Positions 26,581 through 35,166 of a stretch of DNA of 64,000 nucleotides are shown one piece after another. The DNA lies in assembly GCA_900318065.1 (NCBI GenBank), contig ONIY01000001.1:1-64000 (forward strand). The letters run 5' to 3'. Positions within the stretch are counted from its first letter, which is position 1, and every line of letters starts with the position of its first letter. Source of the stretch: an uncultured Prevotellaceae bacterium. GTDB lineage: Bacteria > Bacteroidota > Bacteroidia > Bacteroidales > Muribaculaceae. A program made the translations under genes and the position numbers. The notes under the pieces were generated by a model that was not told the origin of the DNA, did not search any database, and saw only the letters and a list, made by a program, of their open reading frames with translations.

Positions 26581-26727
26581 TACTCTGTGCTCTATACTCT
26601 ATACTCTGTACTCTATACTCTCCACTCTCCACTCTCCACTCTCCACTCTCCACTCTCCACTCTTCCCTCTCCACTCTCCACTCTCCCCTCTTCCCTCTCC
26701 CCTCTCCCCTCTCCCCTCTGTACTCTC
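26581..26727. repeat. Tandem heptanucleotide array, 21 units (TACTCTR / CACTCTC / CCCTCTC)
   Basis: 147 bp divide without slippage into 21 seven-base units. Six TACTCTN-like units are followed by six of the CACTCTY kind, then mixed CCCTCTY and CACTCTC, ending in TACTCTC. All units have the form N-N-C-T-C-T-N. No conserved spacer exists. Confidence 0.9.
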
Positions 26728-26773
26728 CACTAAATAATCACCCACCAAAATTGCCAGACTAAAATCTTTTTAC

Positions 26774-26781
26774 TACTTTTG
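26774..26781 (+). promoter_or_regulatory. -7 promoter box (TACTTTTG) of the DUF4878 gene
   Basis: TACTTTTG fits the consensus and is 30 bp before the ATG at 26812. Confidence 0.65.
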
Positions 26782-26811
26782 CAACAACATAACAACTCAA
26801 TATTTATTATC

Positions 26812-27252
26812 ATGAAACTAAAATCATTATTATCGATTGTTGCGCTGGTGTGCGTTGTGGCACTGAGCGCTTGCAGTGGCGGCGATGCCAAGAAGTTGCT
26901 CCTGGGCGACACCGACAAGTATGGCAACACACCCAAGCAGGCCGTTGAGCGACTTTTCAACACACTGCCTGGCGAGAACAACATCATCCTCCTGAAGGAG
27001 GCTGTCAAGTTTAAGGAGAACGACAAGTTGAGCGACTACCAGAAAGACCAGTTCTTCAAGCAGATTAAAGAAAAGAATTTCAACGTCAAGGCCACCAAAG
27101 AACGCACCCACGGCGACCAGAAGACTGTGACCGTGAGCATGACGCTGAGCGACGGCTCCACTGTAGAGAAAAAGTTCAAACTGGTCAAGGAAGACGATGT
27201 GTGGAAAACCATCATTGGTTTCAGCGAGATCCAGGACGCCATCAACAAGTAA
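26812..27252 (+). CDS. DUF4878-like lipoprotein
   Basis: A 146-residue lipoprotein with lipobox LSAC at about residue 20. The body has the DUF4878/SnoaL-type layout: an N-terminal helix (PKQAVERLFNTL), and beta strands with TVTVSMTLSDGSTVEKKFKLVKEDDVWKTIIG split over two segments. This is a common Bacteroidetes envelope protein of unknown role. The start at 26812 is the ATG of the signal peptide. It has its own promoter and terminator. Confidence 0.7.
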   Translation: MKLKSLLSIVALVCVVALSACSGGDAKKLLLGDTDKYGNTPKQAVERLFNTLPGENNIILLKEAVKFKENDKLSDYQKDQFFKQIKEKNFNVKATKERTHGDQKTVTVSMTLSDGSTVEKKFKLVKEDDVWKTIIGFSEIQDAINK

Positions 27253-27280
27253 CCAGCAAGACAATTACATTACTCGCACA

Positions 27281-27321
27281 AAGGCGATTGCTACTCATCA
27301 AGTTCAGCAATCGCCTTTTTT
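27281..27321 (+). terminator. Terminator of the DUF4878 gene
   Basis: Perfect 12-bp stem AAGGCGATTGCT (27281-27292) with 27306-27317, then a T run. Confidence 0.9.
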
Positions 27322-27382
27322 AGATGCTGATTTTAAATTCCTATTGCAACGATTAGAATACTTAAACAACTGTGTGTCAATT

Positions 27383-27403
27383 CCCCCTCTATCTTAGAGG
27401 GGG
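27383..27403. repeat. Short GC hairpin CCCCCTCT-atctt-AGAGGGGG
   Basis: Perfect 8-bp stem with a 5-nt loop. It may be a second terminator or a small repeat, as there is no T run. Confidence 0.6.
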
Positions 27404-27455
27404 AGCTTATCGCCTGATATTGAGAGGTTTTATATACTTTAGAAACTTGATTACT

Positions 27456-27596
27456 AAGTCCACTTTAAAAAGTAAAAACTACTAATTTTGAGCATTTTTC
27501 GCAAAATATATTTTGTTGATATTCAATATTTTTAATCGTACTTAATCGTTTGACAACTTGAGTAGGCACAAAAATACGACTATTTCAAGTGGACTC
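27456..27596. mobile_element. MITE-like element, 141 bp, flanked by ATTACT duplications
   Basis: Terminal inverted repeats read inward AGTCCACTTnAAAnAGT (15 of 17 matching) from 27457 and from 27595. Directly outside, one base further, the 6-bp sequence ATTACT occurs on both sides (27450-27455 and 27597-27602), as expected for a target site duplication. No open frame lies inside. This is the form of a non-autonomous miniature inverted-repeat element, and its parental IS is not in the window. Confidence 0.65.
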
Positions 27597-27721
27597 ATTA
27601 CTGATTATTGCATAATCCCAAATCGCAGAAATCTCCTATTTGGGCGAAAATATGTCGTTCACCCGAGGTTACCTTTCATCTTTTTCCCGCTCACATCACC
27701 TTATTATAAAAAAAATAGTAG

Positions 27722-27729
27722 TAACTTTG
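27722..27729 (+). promoter_or_regulatory. -7 promoter box (TAACTTTG) of the symporter gene
   Basis: TAACTTTG lies 37 bp before the ATG at 27767. Confidence 0.65.
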
Positions 27730-27766
27730 CGGCGCGAAAAAAGAACCAAAGACTTATCACATTAAA

Positions 27767-29266
27767 ATGATTTCCTCAATACACATTCTGGGCGTGCTGC
27801 TCACGGTGGGCGCATTGCTGGTAGTGAGCTGGTGGTCGGGCAGGCGGGTCAACGACGCCAAGAGCTTCATCACTGGAGGCACGTCGGGAACATGGCTCGT
27901 GGGAGGAGCGTTGCTCGGCACCATGGCTGGAGGCCAGTCGACCATTGGCACAGCGCAACTGGCGTTTTGCTACGGCATCTCGGCATGGTGGTTCACCCTG
28001 GGTGCCGCCATAGGCTCGCTGTTGCTGGGATATGTGTATTCTGGTCCCCTGCGTCGCAGTGGTTGCACTACCCTACTTGAGGTTGTGAGAAATGAATATG
28101 GCCGCAAAGCCGAGACCCTGGGCTCGGTGCTATGCATGGTGGGCATTTTCATCAGCATTGTGTCGCAAGTGCTCTCGTCGGGCGCTATGATAAGCAGTTT
28201 CTTCAGCATTCCCATGCTGGGAGCCTCGGTGCTGGGAGCGGTGCTGATCATGCTCTTCGTCTTCTTTGGCGGAATACGCAGTGCTGGAGCCAGTGGCATC
28301 GTTAAACTGATATTGCTTTATTTCAGTTCGCTGGCAGCAGGCATTGTAGTGTGGCACATAGCCGGTGGATTCACGGGCCTGCGCGATGGTGTGGAGAGCA
28401 TCTACCAGCAGGCATCGCTGAGCAAGCTCAACAACCTGAGCGACATAGAGAGCATTCATCAGCGCTACGGCAGCCTCGTGGCGCGAGGTGTGATGAAAGA
28501 CCTGGGCGGATGCCTGTCGCTGGTGCTCGGCGTGGTGTCGACGCAGACCTATGCCCAGTGCATCTGGTCGGCATCGGCCAACTCGCATGCCCGCCGCGGT
28601 TCGTTAATATGCGCCATCTGCTTGCCAGTGATAGGCGCCGCATGCACAATGGTGGGAATCTACATGAGAGGCCACTACGTCACCGCCAGCGAGCTCACTG
28701 CCATGCAGCAGGCTGGCGAGGTCTTGCCTGCCGGCATAGGAGTGATTGAGAACTCGGCTCAGGCTTTCCCTGCCTTCATACTTCGCCACCTACCCTCATG
28801 GCTTGGAGGCATCATGCTTGGCACGCTGCTCATCAACATCCTGGGCTGCGGCAGCGGATTGTCGCTGGGTGTTGCCACCATCCTGGTGCGCGATGTGTAC
28901 AGCAACCTGCAACGTGGCGCAGCTCGATGGTCGCAACTGGTGCAGATGCGCCTGTCGATTGTCGCCGTCCTGATAATGGCTGTTGTAGTGGCACTGCTGT
29001 GCAACAACAGTTTCATCAACGACTTGGGATTCTTGTCACTGGGCCTGCGGGCGGTGTCGATACTGTTCCCCATCAGTTTTGCGTTGTGGTTGCCAGGTCG
29101 CTTCAAGCCCAGGCAGGTATTGCTTGCCATGCCCATTGGGGTAATCGCAATGCTTGCAGCAAAACTGCTCTCACTACCCGGCGACGCAGTGTATTATGGA
29201 CTGACAATCGAACTTCTTGTCATCCTTTTCCACAGCAGGCTAAAGCCCAGCACCAACAATCTGTAA
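27767..29266 (+). CDS. Sodium:solute symporter family transporter
   Basis: A 499-residue integral membrane protein with about 13 hydrophobic helices, in the SSS family that couples uptake of sugars, amino acids, pantothenate or organic acids to sodium. Family features are the TGGTSGTWLVGGALLG-type unwound helix 1 region, GGQSTIGTAQLAF, and SGAMISSFFSIP. The substrate cannot be read from the sequence and no metabolic genes are adjacent. Its promoter is 37 bp upstream. Confidence 0.85.
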   Translation: MISSIHILGVLLTVGALLVVSWWSGRRVNDAKSFITGGTSGTWLVGGALLGTMAGGQSTIGTAQLAFCYGISAWWFTLGAAIGSLLLGYVYSGPLRRSGCTTLLEVVRNEYGRKAETLGSVLCMVGIFISIVSQVLSSGAMISSFFSIPMLGASVLGAVLIMLFVFFGGIRSAGASGIVKLILLYFSSLAAGIVVWHIAGGFTGLRDGVESIYQQASLSKLNNLSDIESIHQRYGSLVARGVMKDLGGCLSLVLGVVSTQTYAQCIWSASANSHARRGSLICAICLPVIGAACTMVGIYMRGHYVTASELTAMQQAGEVLPAGIGVIENSAQAFPAFILRHLPSWLGGIMLGTLLINILGCGSGLSLGVATILVRDVYSNLQRGAARWSQLVQMRLSIVAVLIMAVVVALLCNNSFINDLGFLSLGLRAVSILFPISFALWLPGRFKPRQVLLAMPIGVIAMLAAKLLSLPGDAVYYGLTIELLVILFHSRLKPSTNNL

Positions 29267-29428
29267 ACATGCAAGTTGCACTGCAACGACTTTTCCACCC
29301 CTTCATATCGCACTGCCAATTTGTCAGTTGACAAGATTTAAATTACTGACTTTCTGTCGTTTATCTTGCGCTGGAAAGCATTGGCATCTCCTTTGCTGAG
29401 AGACATTTCAGAAAGGAGAAAAAACGAT

Positions 29429-32017
29429 ATGAATCTAAACAATTTTACTATCAAGTCGCAAGAGACGCTGCAGCAGGCCATCACGCTTGCACGCAGCAAT
29501 GGCAACCAGGCCCTCGAGCCCGTGCATGTGCTCAAGGCACTCTTGAGCGAAGGGGAGAGCGTGGTGAAGTTCATCTTGCAGAAGCTCGACATCGCGCCAC
29601 AGATGATTGAGCGACCACTGGAAAACGAACTCGCGCGCCTGCCCAAAGTGAACGGCGGCGACCCCTACCTAAGCAACGACTGCAGCCGCGTGCTCGACAA
29701 GGCCAGCGAGATAGCGCAGAAGAACGGCGACCAGTATGTAACCGTCGAAGCGATGTTCATGGCGCTGCACGAGGTGCCATCGCCAGCATCTACCATCCTG
29801 AAAGATGCCGGTGTCACTAAGAAGGACTTGCAGGCAGCCATCGACGAGCTGCGCAAGGGCAAGAAAGCCACTAGCCAGGAGCAGGAACAGCAGTACAACG
29901 CCTTGAGCAAGTATGCTGTCAACCTCAACGAGCGTGCACGTCAGGGCAAACTTGACCCCGTCATTGGCCGTGACGACGAGATACGTCGTGTGCTGCAAAT
30001 CTTGAGCCGACGCACCAAGAACAACCCCATCCTCATTGGTGAGCCAGGAACTGGCAAGACCGCCATTGTCGAGGGTCTTGCGCAACGAATCGTGCGTGGC
30101 GACGTTCCCGAGAACTTGAAGCAGAAGCAGGTCTACTCGCTCGACATGGGCGCACTGATTGCTGGTGCCAAGTATCAGGGAGAATTTGAGGAGCGACTCA
30201 AGGCAGTGATCAACGAGATTACCCAGGCCCAAGGCGAGATAATCCTCTTCATCGACGAGATCCACACCCTGGTGGGTGCCGGCAAGAGCAGCGGCGCCAT
30301 GGATGCTGCCAACATCCTCAAGCCTGCTCTGGCGCGTGGCGACCTGCGCAGCATTGGCGCCACCACCCTCGATGAGTATCAGAAGTATTTCGAGAAAGAC
30401 AAGGCACTGGAGCGTCGTTTCCAGATTGTCATGGTCGACGAGCCCGACGAGGAGAGCGCTATCGCCATCCTGCGTGGCCTGAAGGAACGCTACGAGAACC
30501 ACCACAAGGTGCGTATCAAGGACGACGCCATCATCGCTGCCGTGCAGCTGAGTCAGCGCTACATCAGCGACCGATTCCTGCCCGACAAGGCCATTGACCT
30601 GGTGGATGAGGCTGCCGCCAAGTTGCGTATCGAGATGGACAGCGTGCCCGAGGAGCTCGACGAGGTGAGCCGTAAAATCTCGCAGCTCGAGATTGAGCGC
30701 GCAGCCATCAAGCGCGACGGCGACGAGCAACGCATCAAGCAACTAGATGAGCAACTTGCCAACCTGCGCGACCGTGAGCATGACTACAAGGCCAAGTGGC
30801 AGAGCGAGAAAGAGCTCATCAACCGCATCCAGCAGAACAAGATCGACATCGAGCAACTCAATTTCGACGCCGAGCGTGCCGAGCGCAACGGTGACTACGC
30901 CCGCGTGGCCGAGATACGCTACTCGCTCATCAAGCAGAAGCAGGACGAGAACGTGGCGCTGCAACAGCAGTTGCGCACCATGCAGGGCGAGCAGTCGCTC
31001 ATCAAGGAGGAAGTCGACAGCGACGATATCGCCGAGGTGGTTTCGCGCTGGACTGGCATCCCTGTGACCAAGATGCTGCAAAGCGAGGGCGAGAAGCTGC
31101 TACACCTTGAGGACGAGCTGCACAAGCGCGTGATTGGCCAGGACGAGGCCATCACCGCCATCAGCGATGCCGTGCGCCGTAGCCGTGCCGGCCTCAACGA
31201 TCCCCGCCGTCCCATTGGCTCGTTCATCTTCCTGGGAACCACCGGTGTGGGCAAGACCGAGCTTGCCAAGGCACTCGCCGACTACCTCTTCAACGACGAG
31301 AACATGATGACTCGTATCGACATGAGCGAGTATCAGGAGAAGTTCTCGGTCACCAGGCTCATTGGTTCGCCTCCAGGCTATGTGGGCTATGACGAGGGCG
31401 GCCAGCTCACCGAGGCAGTGCGCCGCAAGCCATACAGCGTGGTGCTCTTCGACGAGATTGAGAAGGCTCACCCCGACGTTTTCAACGTGCTGCTGCAAGT
31501 GCTTGACGATGGACGGTTGACCGACAACAAGGGCCGCACCGTCAACTTCAAGAACACCATCATCATCATGACCAGCAACCTGGGCTCGAGCCTCATCCGC
31601 GAGCGCTTTGAGACCCTCAATGCCCAGAACCACGACGAGGTGGTGGAACGCACCCGCAACGACGTGCTCACGATGCTCAAGCAGACCATTCGTCCCGAGT
31701 TCTTGAACCGTATCGATGAAGTGATAATGTTCACGCCACTCGACGAGCAACAAATTGCACAAATCGTTGAGTTGCAACTGCGCAGTGTCAAGAAGATGCT
31801 ACACAGCAGCGGCATCGAGATGGAATACACCAGCGGCGCTGTGGCAGTGCTCGCACAGGCCGGATATGACCCAGAGTTTGGCGCAAGACCTGTGAAGAGA
31901 GCCATCCAGAACCTTGTCCTGAACCAGCTCTCACGCGACATCATCGCCCACAACGTAGACCGCGACCGCCCCATCACCATCGATGCCACCGGTGGCAACA
32001 TCACGTTCAGAAACTGA
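29429..32017 (+). CDS. clpB: ATP-dependent disaggregase ClpB
   Basis: An 862-residue Hsp100 protein that extracts polypeptides from aggregates together with DnaK. In order it has an N-terminal Clp repeat domain ([18 protein letters not shown]), the first AAA module with GEPGTGKT and an [11 protein letters not shown]alker B, the long coiled-coil middle domain at roughly 400-525, and the second AAA module with GTTGVGKT and [12 protein letters not shown]. The ATG at 29429 matches the family N-terminus; an upstream in-frame extension to 29366 is ignored. Stand-alone with its own terminator. Confidence 0.97.
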   Translation: MNLNNFTIKSQETLQQAITLARSNGNQALEPVHVLKALLSEGESVVKFILQKLDIAPQMIERPLENELARLPKVNGGDPYLSNDCSRVLDKASEIAQKNGDQYVTVEAMFMALHEVPSPASTILKDAGVTKKDLQAAIDELRKGKKATSQEQEQQYNALSKYAVNLNERARQGKLDPVIGRDDEIRRVLQILSRRTKNNPILIGEPGTGKTAIVEGLAQRIVRGDVPENLKQKQVYSLDMGALIAGAKYQGEFEERLKAVINEITQAQGEIILFIDEIHTLVGAGKSSGAMDAANILKPALARGDLRSIGATTLDEYQKYFEKDKALERRFQIVMVDEPDEESAIAILRGLKERYENHHKVRIKDDAIIAAVQLSQRYISDRFLPDKAIDLVDEAAAKLRIEMDSVPEELDEVSRKISQLEIERAAIKRDGDEQRIKQLDEQLANLRDREHDYKAKWQSEKELINRIQQNKIDIEQLNFDAERAERNGDYARVAEIRYSLIKQKQDENVALQQQLRTMQGEQSLIKEEVDSDDIAEVVSRWTGIPVTKMLQSEGEKLLHLEDELHKRVIGQDEAITAISDAVRRSRAGLNDPRRPIGSFIFLGTTGVGKTELAKALADYLFNDENMMTRIDMSEYQEKFSVTRLIGSPPGYVGYDEGGQLTEAVRRKPYSVVLFDEIEKAHPDVFNVLLQVLDDGRLTDNKGRTVNFKNTIIIMTSNLGSSLIRERFETLNAQNHDEVVERTRNDVLTMLKQTIRPEFLNRIDEVIMFTPLDEQQIAQIVELQLRSVKKMLHSSGIEMEYTSGAVAVLAQAGYDPEFGARPVKRAIQNLVLNQLSRDIIAHNVDRDRPITIDATGGNITFRN

Positions 32018-32072
32018 AAACCAAATAAGTCATTAGAATTGGGGTAAAACAATATCCACACTACATCAAAAT

Positions 32073-32105
32073 CGCCCAGGTCGCAACGACCTGAGCGTTT
32101 TTTTT
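32073..32105 (+). terminator. Terminator of clpB
   Basis: 11-bp stem with one mismatch (32073-32083 with 32087-32097), loop of three bases, then eight T. Confidence 0.9.
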
Positions 32106-32119
32106 AAAAAAGATACAAT

Positions 32120-32156
32120 AAAAGTTTCTATATTTGAAAACTTTTATATAATTTTG
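32120..32156 (+). promoter_or_regulatory. Promoter and possible operator of the HigBA pair
   Basis: TAATTTTG at 32149-32156 is a -7 box ending only four bases before the toxin ATG, so the mRNA may be leaderless or nearly so. An inverted repeat AAAAGTTT/AAACTTTT (32120-32127, 32138-32145) sits just upstream of the box, the place for an autoregulating antitoxin to bind. Confidence 0.55.
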
Positions 32157-32160
32157 CACC

Positions 32161-32499
32161 ATGAGAAAGATAATAACTTATGGCGGATACTTTCAAAAGT
32201 TCATGTCAACCCTTGATGAACCAACGCAGAAGAAAATCAAATATGGTCTTCTTTTACTAAAGACACAAGATCGCTTGCCGAAACAATTTGTCAAGTTGAT
32301 TACAAACGGCATCTATGAATTAAGAACAAAATACAATGGGATCATCTACCGTACTTTTTTCATATTTGACAGTGGGAATATAGTAGTTTTATTCAATGGT
32401 TTTAAAAAGAAAACTCAAAAGACACCTAATAGTGAAATAAAAAAAGCTCTAAAAATAAAGGAGGCATACTATGCAGACAAACAATCATCAAATCGTTGA
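32161..32499 (+). CDS. higB: RelE/HigB-type toxin (Gp49 family)
   Basis: A 112-residue basic protein of the phage-derived Gp49/HigB group of the RelE superfamily, which are ribosome-dependent mRNA interferases. The pattern is a helix (FMSTLDEPTQKKIKYGLLLLK), then the GIYELRTKYNGIIYRTFFIF strand block, and the VVLFNGFKKKTQKTP C-terminal strand whose basic residues act at the ribosome. Its gene overlaps the antitoxin gene by 29 bp. AT-rich, unlike clpB. Confidence 0.85.
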   Translation: MRKIITYGGYFQKFMSTLDEPTQKKIKYGLLLLKTQDRLPKQFVKLITNGIYELRTKYNGIIYRTFFIFDSGNIVVLFNGFKKKTQKTPNSEIKKALKIKEAYYADKQSSNR

Positions 32500-32788
32500 C
32501 TACGATACTGTTCTAGATCAGGAATTTGGAAAACCAGGCACTCCTGAACGTGAAGCCGCCGAAAGAGAAGCCTTTGACTTCTACACTTCGCAAATTCTAC
32601 TTGACGCCCGCAAGGAAGCTGGCATGACTCAAGCCGAACTAGCCAAGAAGGTTCACTCTACAAAGTCTTACATCTCTCGGTTGGAGCATGGCGAGATCAC
32701 TCCCAGCGTGGGACTTTTCTTCCAAATCATCTCGGCTTTAGGCTTTGAGGTGATGTTCAGGAAACAGTCTTCTCCATTCGTTTATTGA
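32471..32788 (+). CDS. higA: HigA-type antitoxin with HTH XRE domain
   Basis: A 105-residue protein with an XRE helix-turn-helix at about residues 45-98: MTQAELAKKVHSTKSYISRLEHG and TPSVGLFFQIISALGFEV. It is expected to neutralise the toxin and repress the operon by binding the upstream inverted repeat. The toxin-first order is that of the HigBA type. The 29-bp overlap indicates coupled translation. Confidence 0.9.
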   Translation: MQTNNHQIVDYDTVLDQEFGKPGTPEREAAEREAFDFYTSQILLDARKEAGMTQAELAKKVHSTKSYISRLEHGEITPSVGLFFQIISALGFEVMFRKQSSPFVY

Positions 32789-32800
32789 CACAGCAAGACA

Positions 32801-32840
32801 CAAATCGCCCGGGCAACAATGGTTGCTCGGGCGATTTTCT
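32801..32840. terminator. Hairpin between higA and the first outer-membrane barrel gene
   Basis: Stem AAATCGCCCGGGCAAC with GTTGCTCGGGCGATTT (one mismatch) and T tail. It serves higA and possibly the convergent barrel gene. Confidence 0.85.
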
Positions 32841-32874
32841 TTGAAAAAAATCTTTCACGACCTTCTATTCTCCA

Positions 32875-33489
32875 CTAGAAGCGGTAGCCAATGGCGATTT
32901 GGGCGTTGCCGTTCTTGGCTTCATTATACTCGCCGGTCTTAAACACACTGGTCATACCCATTGTGTAACGGCCTTGCACAAACACGTCCTTGGCAATGTT
33001 GTAAGTCAAACCCAGAGCAACACCAAAGTCCACACTCTTAGTTGCATCTTTCTGGTCGGTAACAGTTTTCCCCTTATGAGTGCCATCATCGAGCTCGTCG
33101 GTAAACTTGCTGTAAATGTTGAAACCCACTTGAGGTCCAAAGTCAATACTCAACGATGGAGTGACATAGTACTTAAGCATCACAGGCACATTGATGTAGT
33201 TGACATGCTCGGTAAAAGTGTGCTTAATACCAAACATCTCATTTTTGTACTTTCCACCTTGAGCGGCAAACACCACCTCGGGAGCGATAGCAAAGCGGTT
33301 GGCTACGACATACTCAAAGAACACGCCGCCCTGATAGTTGAGCTGACCGCCATGTTCACAATTCTTGCCCCAGAAGTGGGTGTAGTCAACACCTATCTTG
33401 GGACCAAAAGTAAAAGATTTCTCGGGTTGAGCCATAGCAACTCCTGCGGCCATGACCATGCATACAAATGCTATTACAATTTTCTTCAT
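32875..33489 (-). CDS. Outer membrane beta-barrel protein, paralogue 4 of 4
   Basis: A 204-residue PorT/OmpW-like barrel with signal peptide (MKKIVIAFVCMVMAAGVAMA). It shares with its three upstream neighbours the blocks FTFGPKIGVDYTHFWGKN, GGVFFEYVVANRFAIAPEVVFAAQGGKY, HVNYINVPVMLKYYV, SIDFGPQVGFNIYSK and the C-terminal IAIGYRF, which ends in the terminal aromatic used for barrel insertion. The start is the ATG at 33489. All four lie in a row on the minus strand. Confidence 0.85.
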   Translation of the reverse strand: MKKIVIAFVCMVMAAGVAMAQPEKSFTFGPKIGVDYTHFWGKNCEHGGQLNYQGGVFFEYVVANRFAIAPEVVFAAQGGKYKNEMFGIKHTFTEHVNYINVPVMLKYYVTPSLSIDFGPQVGFNIYSKFTDELDDGTHKGKTVTDQKDATKSVDFGVALGLTYNIAKDVFVQGRYTMGMTSVFKTGEYNEAKNGNAQIAIGYRF

Positions 33490-33577
33490 AACACAAAAAA
33501 TTATTATTAATAATACTTCGTTTATAATCACAAAGACAACACATTATCTTCGATTCACAAAGGAAAGCAGCCCCCAC

Positions 33578-34240
33578 TTAGAAGCGGTAGCCAATGGCGA
33601 TTTGGGCGTTGCCGTTCTTGGGGTGAGGATTATAGCCATCCTTGTACACCTTGGTCAAGCCCATGGTGTAACGTGCCTGGACAAAGACATCGGTGGCGAG
33701 GTTGTAGGTAAACCCAAGCCCCACGCCAAAGTCGATAGTGTTAGTCAAGTCTTTTTCGTCGGTTGTGTACTTGTAATCGTTGCCCGAGGTTGTCGACTTC
33801 TCGGTAAACTTGCTATAGACATTAATGCCCAGCTGTGGTCCCAGGTCAACACTCAACGAGGGAACAATGTAGTACTTGAACATCACTGGGATGTTGACAT
33901 AGTTCACCGTGCAAGTGCATTTCAAGTCAACGCCTGGTCCAGGGCCCATTTTAAGTTGGGGAACAGCGGGTGCAACGGGGCTGAAATTGGCACCCTTCAC
34001 GTCATACTGCCCACCTTGAGCGGCAAACACCACCTCGGGAGCGATCGAAATCTCGCTGGTGAAACGATACTCGAAGAACACACCTGCCTGGTAGTTAAAC
34101 CTGCCGCCGTGCTTCGCATTCTTGCCCCAGAAGTGGGTATAGTCTACACCTATCTTGGGACCAAAGGTGAACGTCTTTTGAGCCATGACAGCGCCAGTGG
34201 CCATAATCATGCATACAAATGCGATTGCAATTCTCTTCAT
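33578..34240 (-). CDS. Outer membrane beta-barrel protein, paralogue 3 of 4
   Basis: A 220-residue barrel paralogue with signal peptide MKRIAIAFVCMIMATGAVMA and terminal IAIGYRF. It carries an extra stretch of about 20 residues in the surface region between EVVFAAQGGQY and NYVNIPVMFKYYI (NFSPVAPAVPQLKMGPGPG), which is absent from the others. This looks like a variable extracellular loop. Function is otherwise unassigned. Confidence 0.85.
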   Translation of the reverse strand: MKRIAIAFVCMIMATGAVMAQKTFTFGPKIGVDYTHFWGKNAKHGGRFNYQAGVFFEYRFTSEISIAPEVVFAAQGGQYDVKGANFSPVAPAVPQLKMGPGPGVDLKCTCTVNYVNIPVMFKYYIVPSLSVDLGPQLGINVYSKFTEKSTTSGNDYKYTTDEKDLTNTIDFGVGLGFTYNLATDVFVQARYTMGLTKVYKDGYNPHPKNGNAQIAIGYRF

Positions 34241-34323
34241 AAATAATCAATTTTAAAGTTAAACATGAGTTGTTACTTGTGCAAAGATAGAACAATTATC
34301 TTGATTTTCAAAGAATCAGCGCT

Positions 34324-34374
34324 AAAAAAGTGACCTACACAATATCTTGCGCAGGCCACTTGTTGTTTTCTTTT
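34324..34374 (-). terminator. Hairpin downstream of barrel paralogue 2 (AAGTGACCT/AGGCCACTT)
   Basis: Arms with one mismatch, followed on the minus strand by T-rich sequence. A close copy lies at 35095-35138 after paralogue 1, so the terminator was duplicated with the genes. Confidence 0.65.
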
Positions 34375-34394
34375 AAATCCTTGCTGACGCTTTA

Positions 34395-35009
34395 TTAGAA
34401 GCGGAAACCTATAGCAATTTGACCGTTGCCATTCTTGCTATCGTCATCAACATTAAACACCTTGGTCAAGCCCATGGTGTAACGAGCCTGTATAAACACT
34501 TCTTCGGTGATGTTGTAGGTCAAACCCAACCCCAGACCAAAGTCAACAGTCTTGGTATATTTTTTCATGTCGGTAGTTTCTTTTTCTTTTAATTTTTCAA
34601 CCTTTCCCTCGATTGTGTTCTTGCTGTAAACATTGAAACCTACTTGTGGACCAAAGTCAATGCTCAATGCTGGAGCAACATAGTATTTCAACATTACAGG
34701 AACGTTGATGTAGTTAACGTGGTCGGTCTCTTTAAGTTCAACATCAATGCCCTCTATGTTGCGCTTAAAGTCATATTTGCCACCTTGTGCAGCAAACACC
34801 ACCTCGGGAGCGATAGAGAACTTGCTAGTGAAACGATACTCCATGAACACACCTGCCTGATAGTTAAGATGGCCACCATGCTCAACGTTCTCGCCCCAGT
34901 AGTGAGTGTAGTCGACACCAATCTTGGGACCAAATGTGAATTTTTCTTGTGCCATGGCTGCGCCAGTGGCTAAAATTGTGCACATGAGTGCAATAACAAT
35001 CTTCTTCAT
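34395..35009 (-). CDS. Outer membrane beta-barrel protein, paralogue 2 of 4
   Basis: A 204-residue barrel protein. Signal peptide MKKIVIALMCTILATGAAMA, then FTFGPKIGVDYTHYWGEN, the EYRFTSKFSIAPEVVFAAQGGKY strand pair, and the terminal IAIGFRF. It differs from paralogue 1 mainly in loops, such as KRNIEGIDVELKETDH. The start is the ATG at 35009. Terminator repeats lie on both sides. Confidence 0.85.
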   Translation of the reverse strand: MKKIVIALMCTILATGAAMAQEKFTFGPKIGVDYTHYWGENVEHGGHLNYQAGVFMEYRFTSKFSIAPEVVFAAQGGKYDFKRNIEGIDVELKETDHVNYINVPVMLKYYVAPALSIDFGPQVGFNVYSKNTIEGKVEKLKEKETTDMKKYTKTVDFGLGLGLTYNITEEVFIQARYTMGLTKVFNVDDDSKNGNGQIAIGFRF

Positions 35010-35094
35010 AATTCTTGAATAAAAAATTTTAAACAATAAAGTTATTTAGCAACAAAATTAATATAATAATCTTAATCCTTCAACACAGAATCAC

Positions 35095-35138
35095 AAAAAA
35101 GTGACCCACGCACCGTTTTTTTGCGCAGGTCACTTGTT
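35095..35138 (-). terminator. Hairpin downstream of barrel paralogue 1 (AGTGACC/GGTCACT)
   Basis: Inverted repeat between the paralogue 1 stop (35167) and the paralogue 2 start. It is similar to 34324-34374. Confidence 0.65.
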
Positions 35139-35166
35139 GTTCTTTTAAATCCTTGCTTACGCTTGA

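Larger units (their letters stand above)
26477..26811. other. Gap between the EF-G2 gene and the DUF4878 lipoprotein gene
   Basis: 335 bp with no gene. It contains the EF-G2 terminator (26514-26556), 21 tandem heptanucleotides (26581-26727) and a -7 box (26774-26781). Nothing else is evident. Confidence 0.8.
27253..27766. other. Gap before the symporter gene, containing a MITE-like element
   Basis: 514 bp without a credible gene. It holds a terminator (27281-27321), a short CCCCCTCT/AGAGGGGG hairpin (27383-27403), the MITE-like element (27456-27596) and a -7 box for the symporter (27722-27729). The rest is AT-rich and featureless. Confidence 0.75.

Noticed and set aside
26581..26727. Heptamer arrays considered as CRISPR
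   Set aside because: Units are 7 nt and adjacent, with no spacers, and there is no cas gene in the window.
26480..26737. Short frames on both strands made of Thr-Leu-His or Glu-Trp-Arg repeats, also at 39218-39686
   Set aside because: Direct translations of the heptamer arrays. A 7-nt period does not keep a reading frame, so repeats of that length are a sign of non-coding DNA.
27558..27770. A 70-codon frame before the symporter gene
   Set aside because: It overlaps the right end of the MITE-like element and the symporter promoter.
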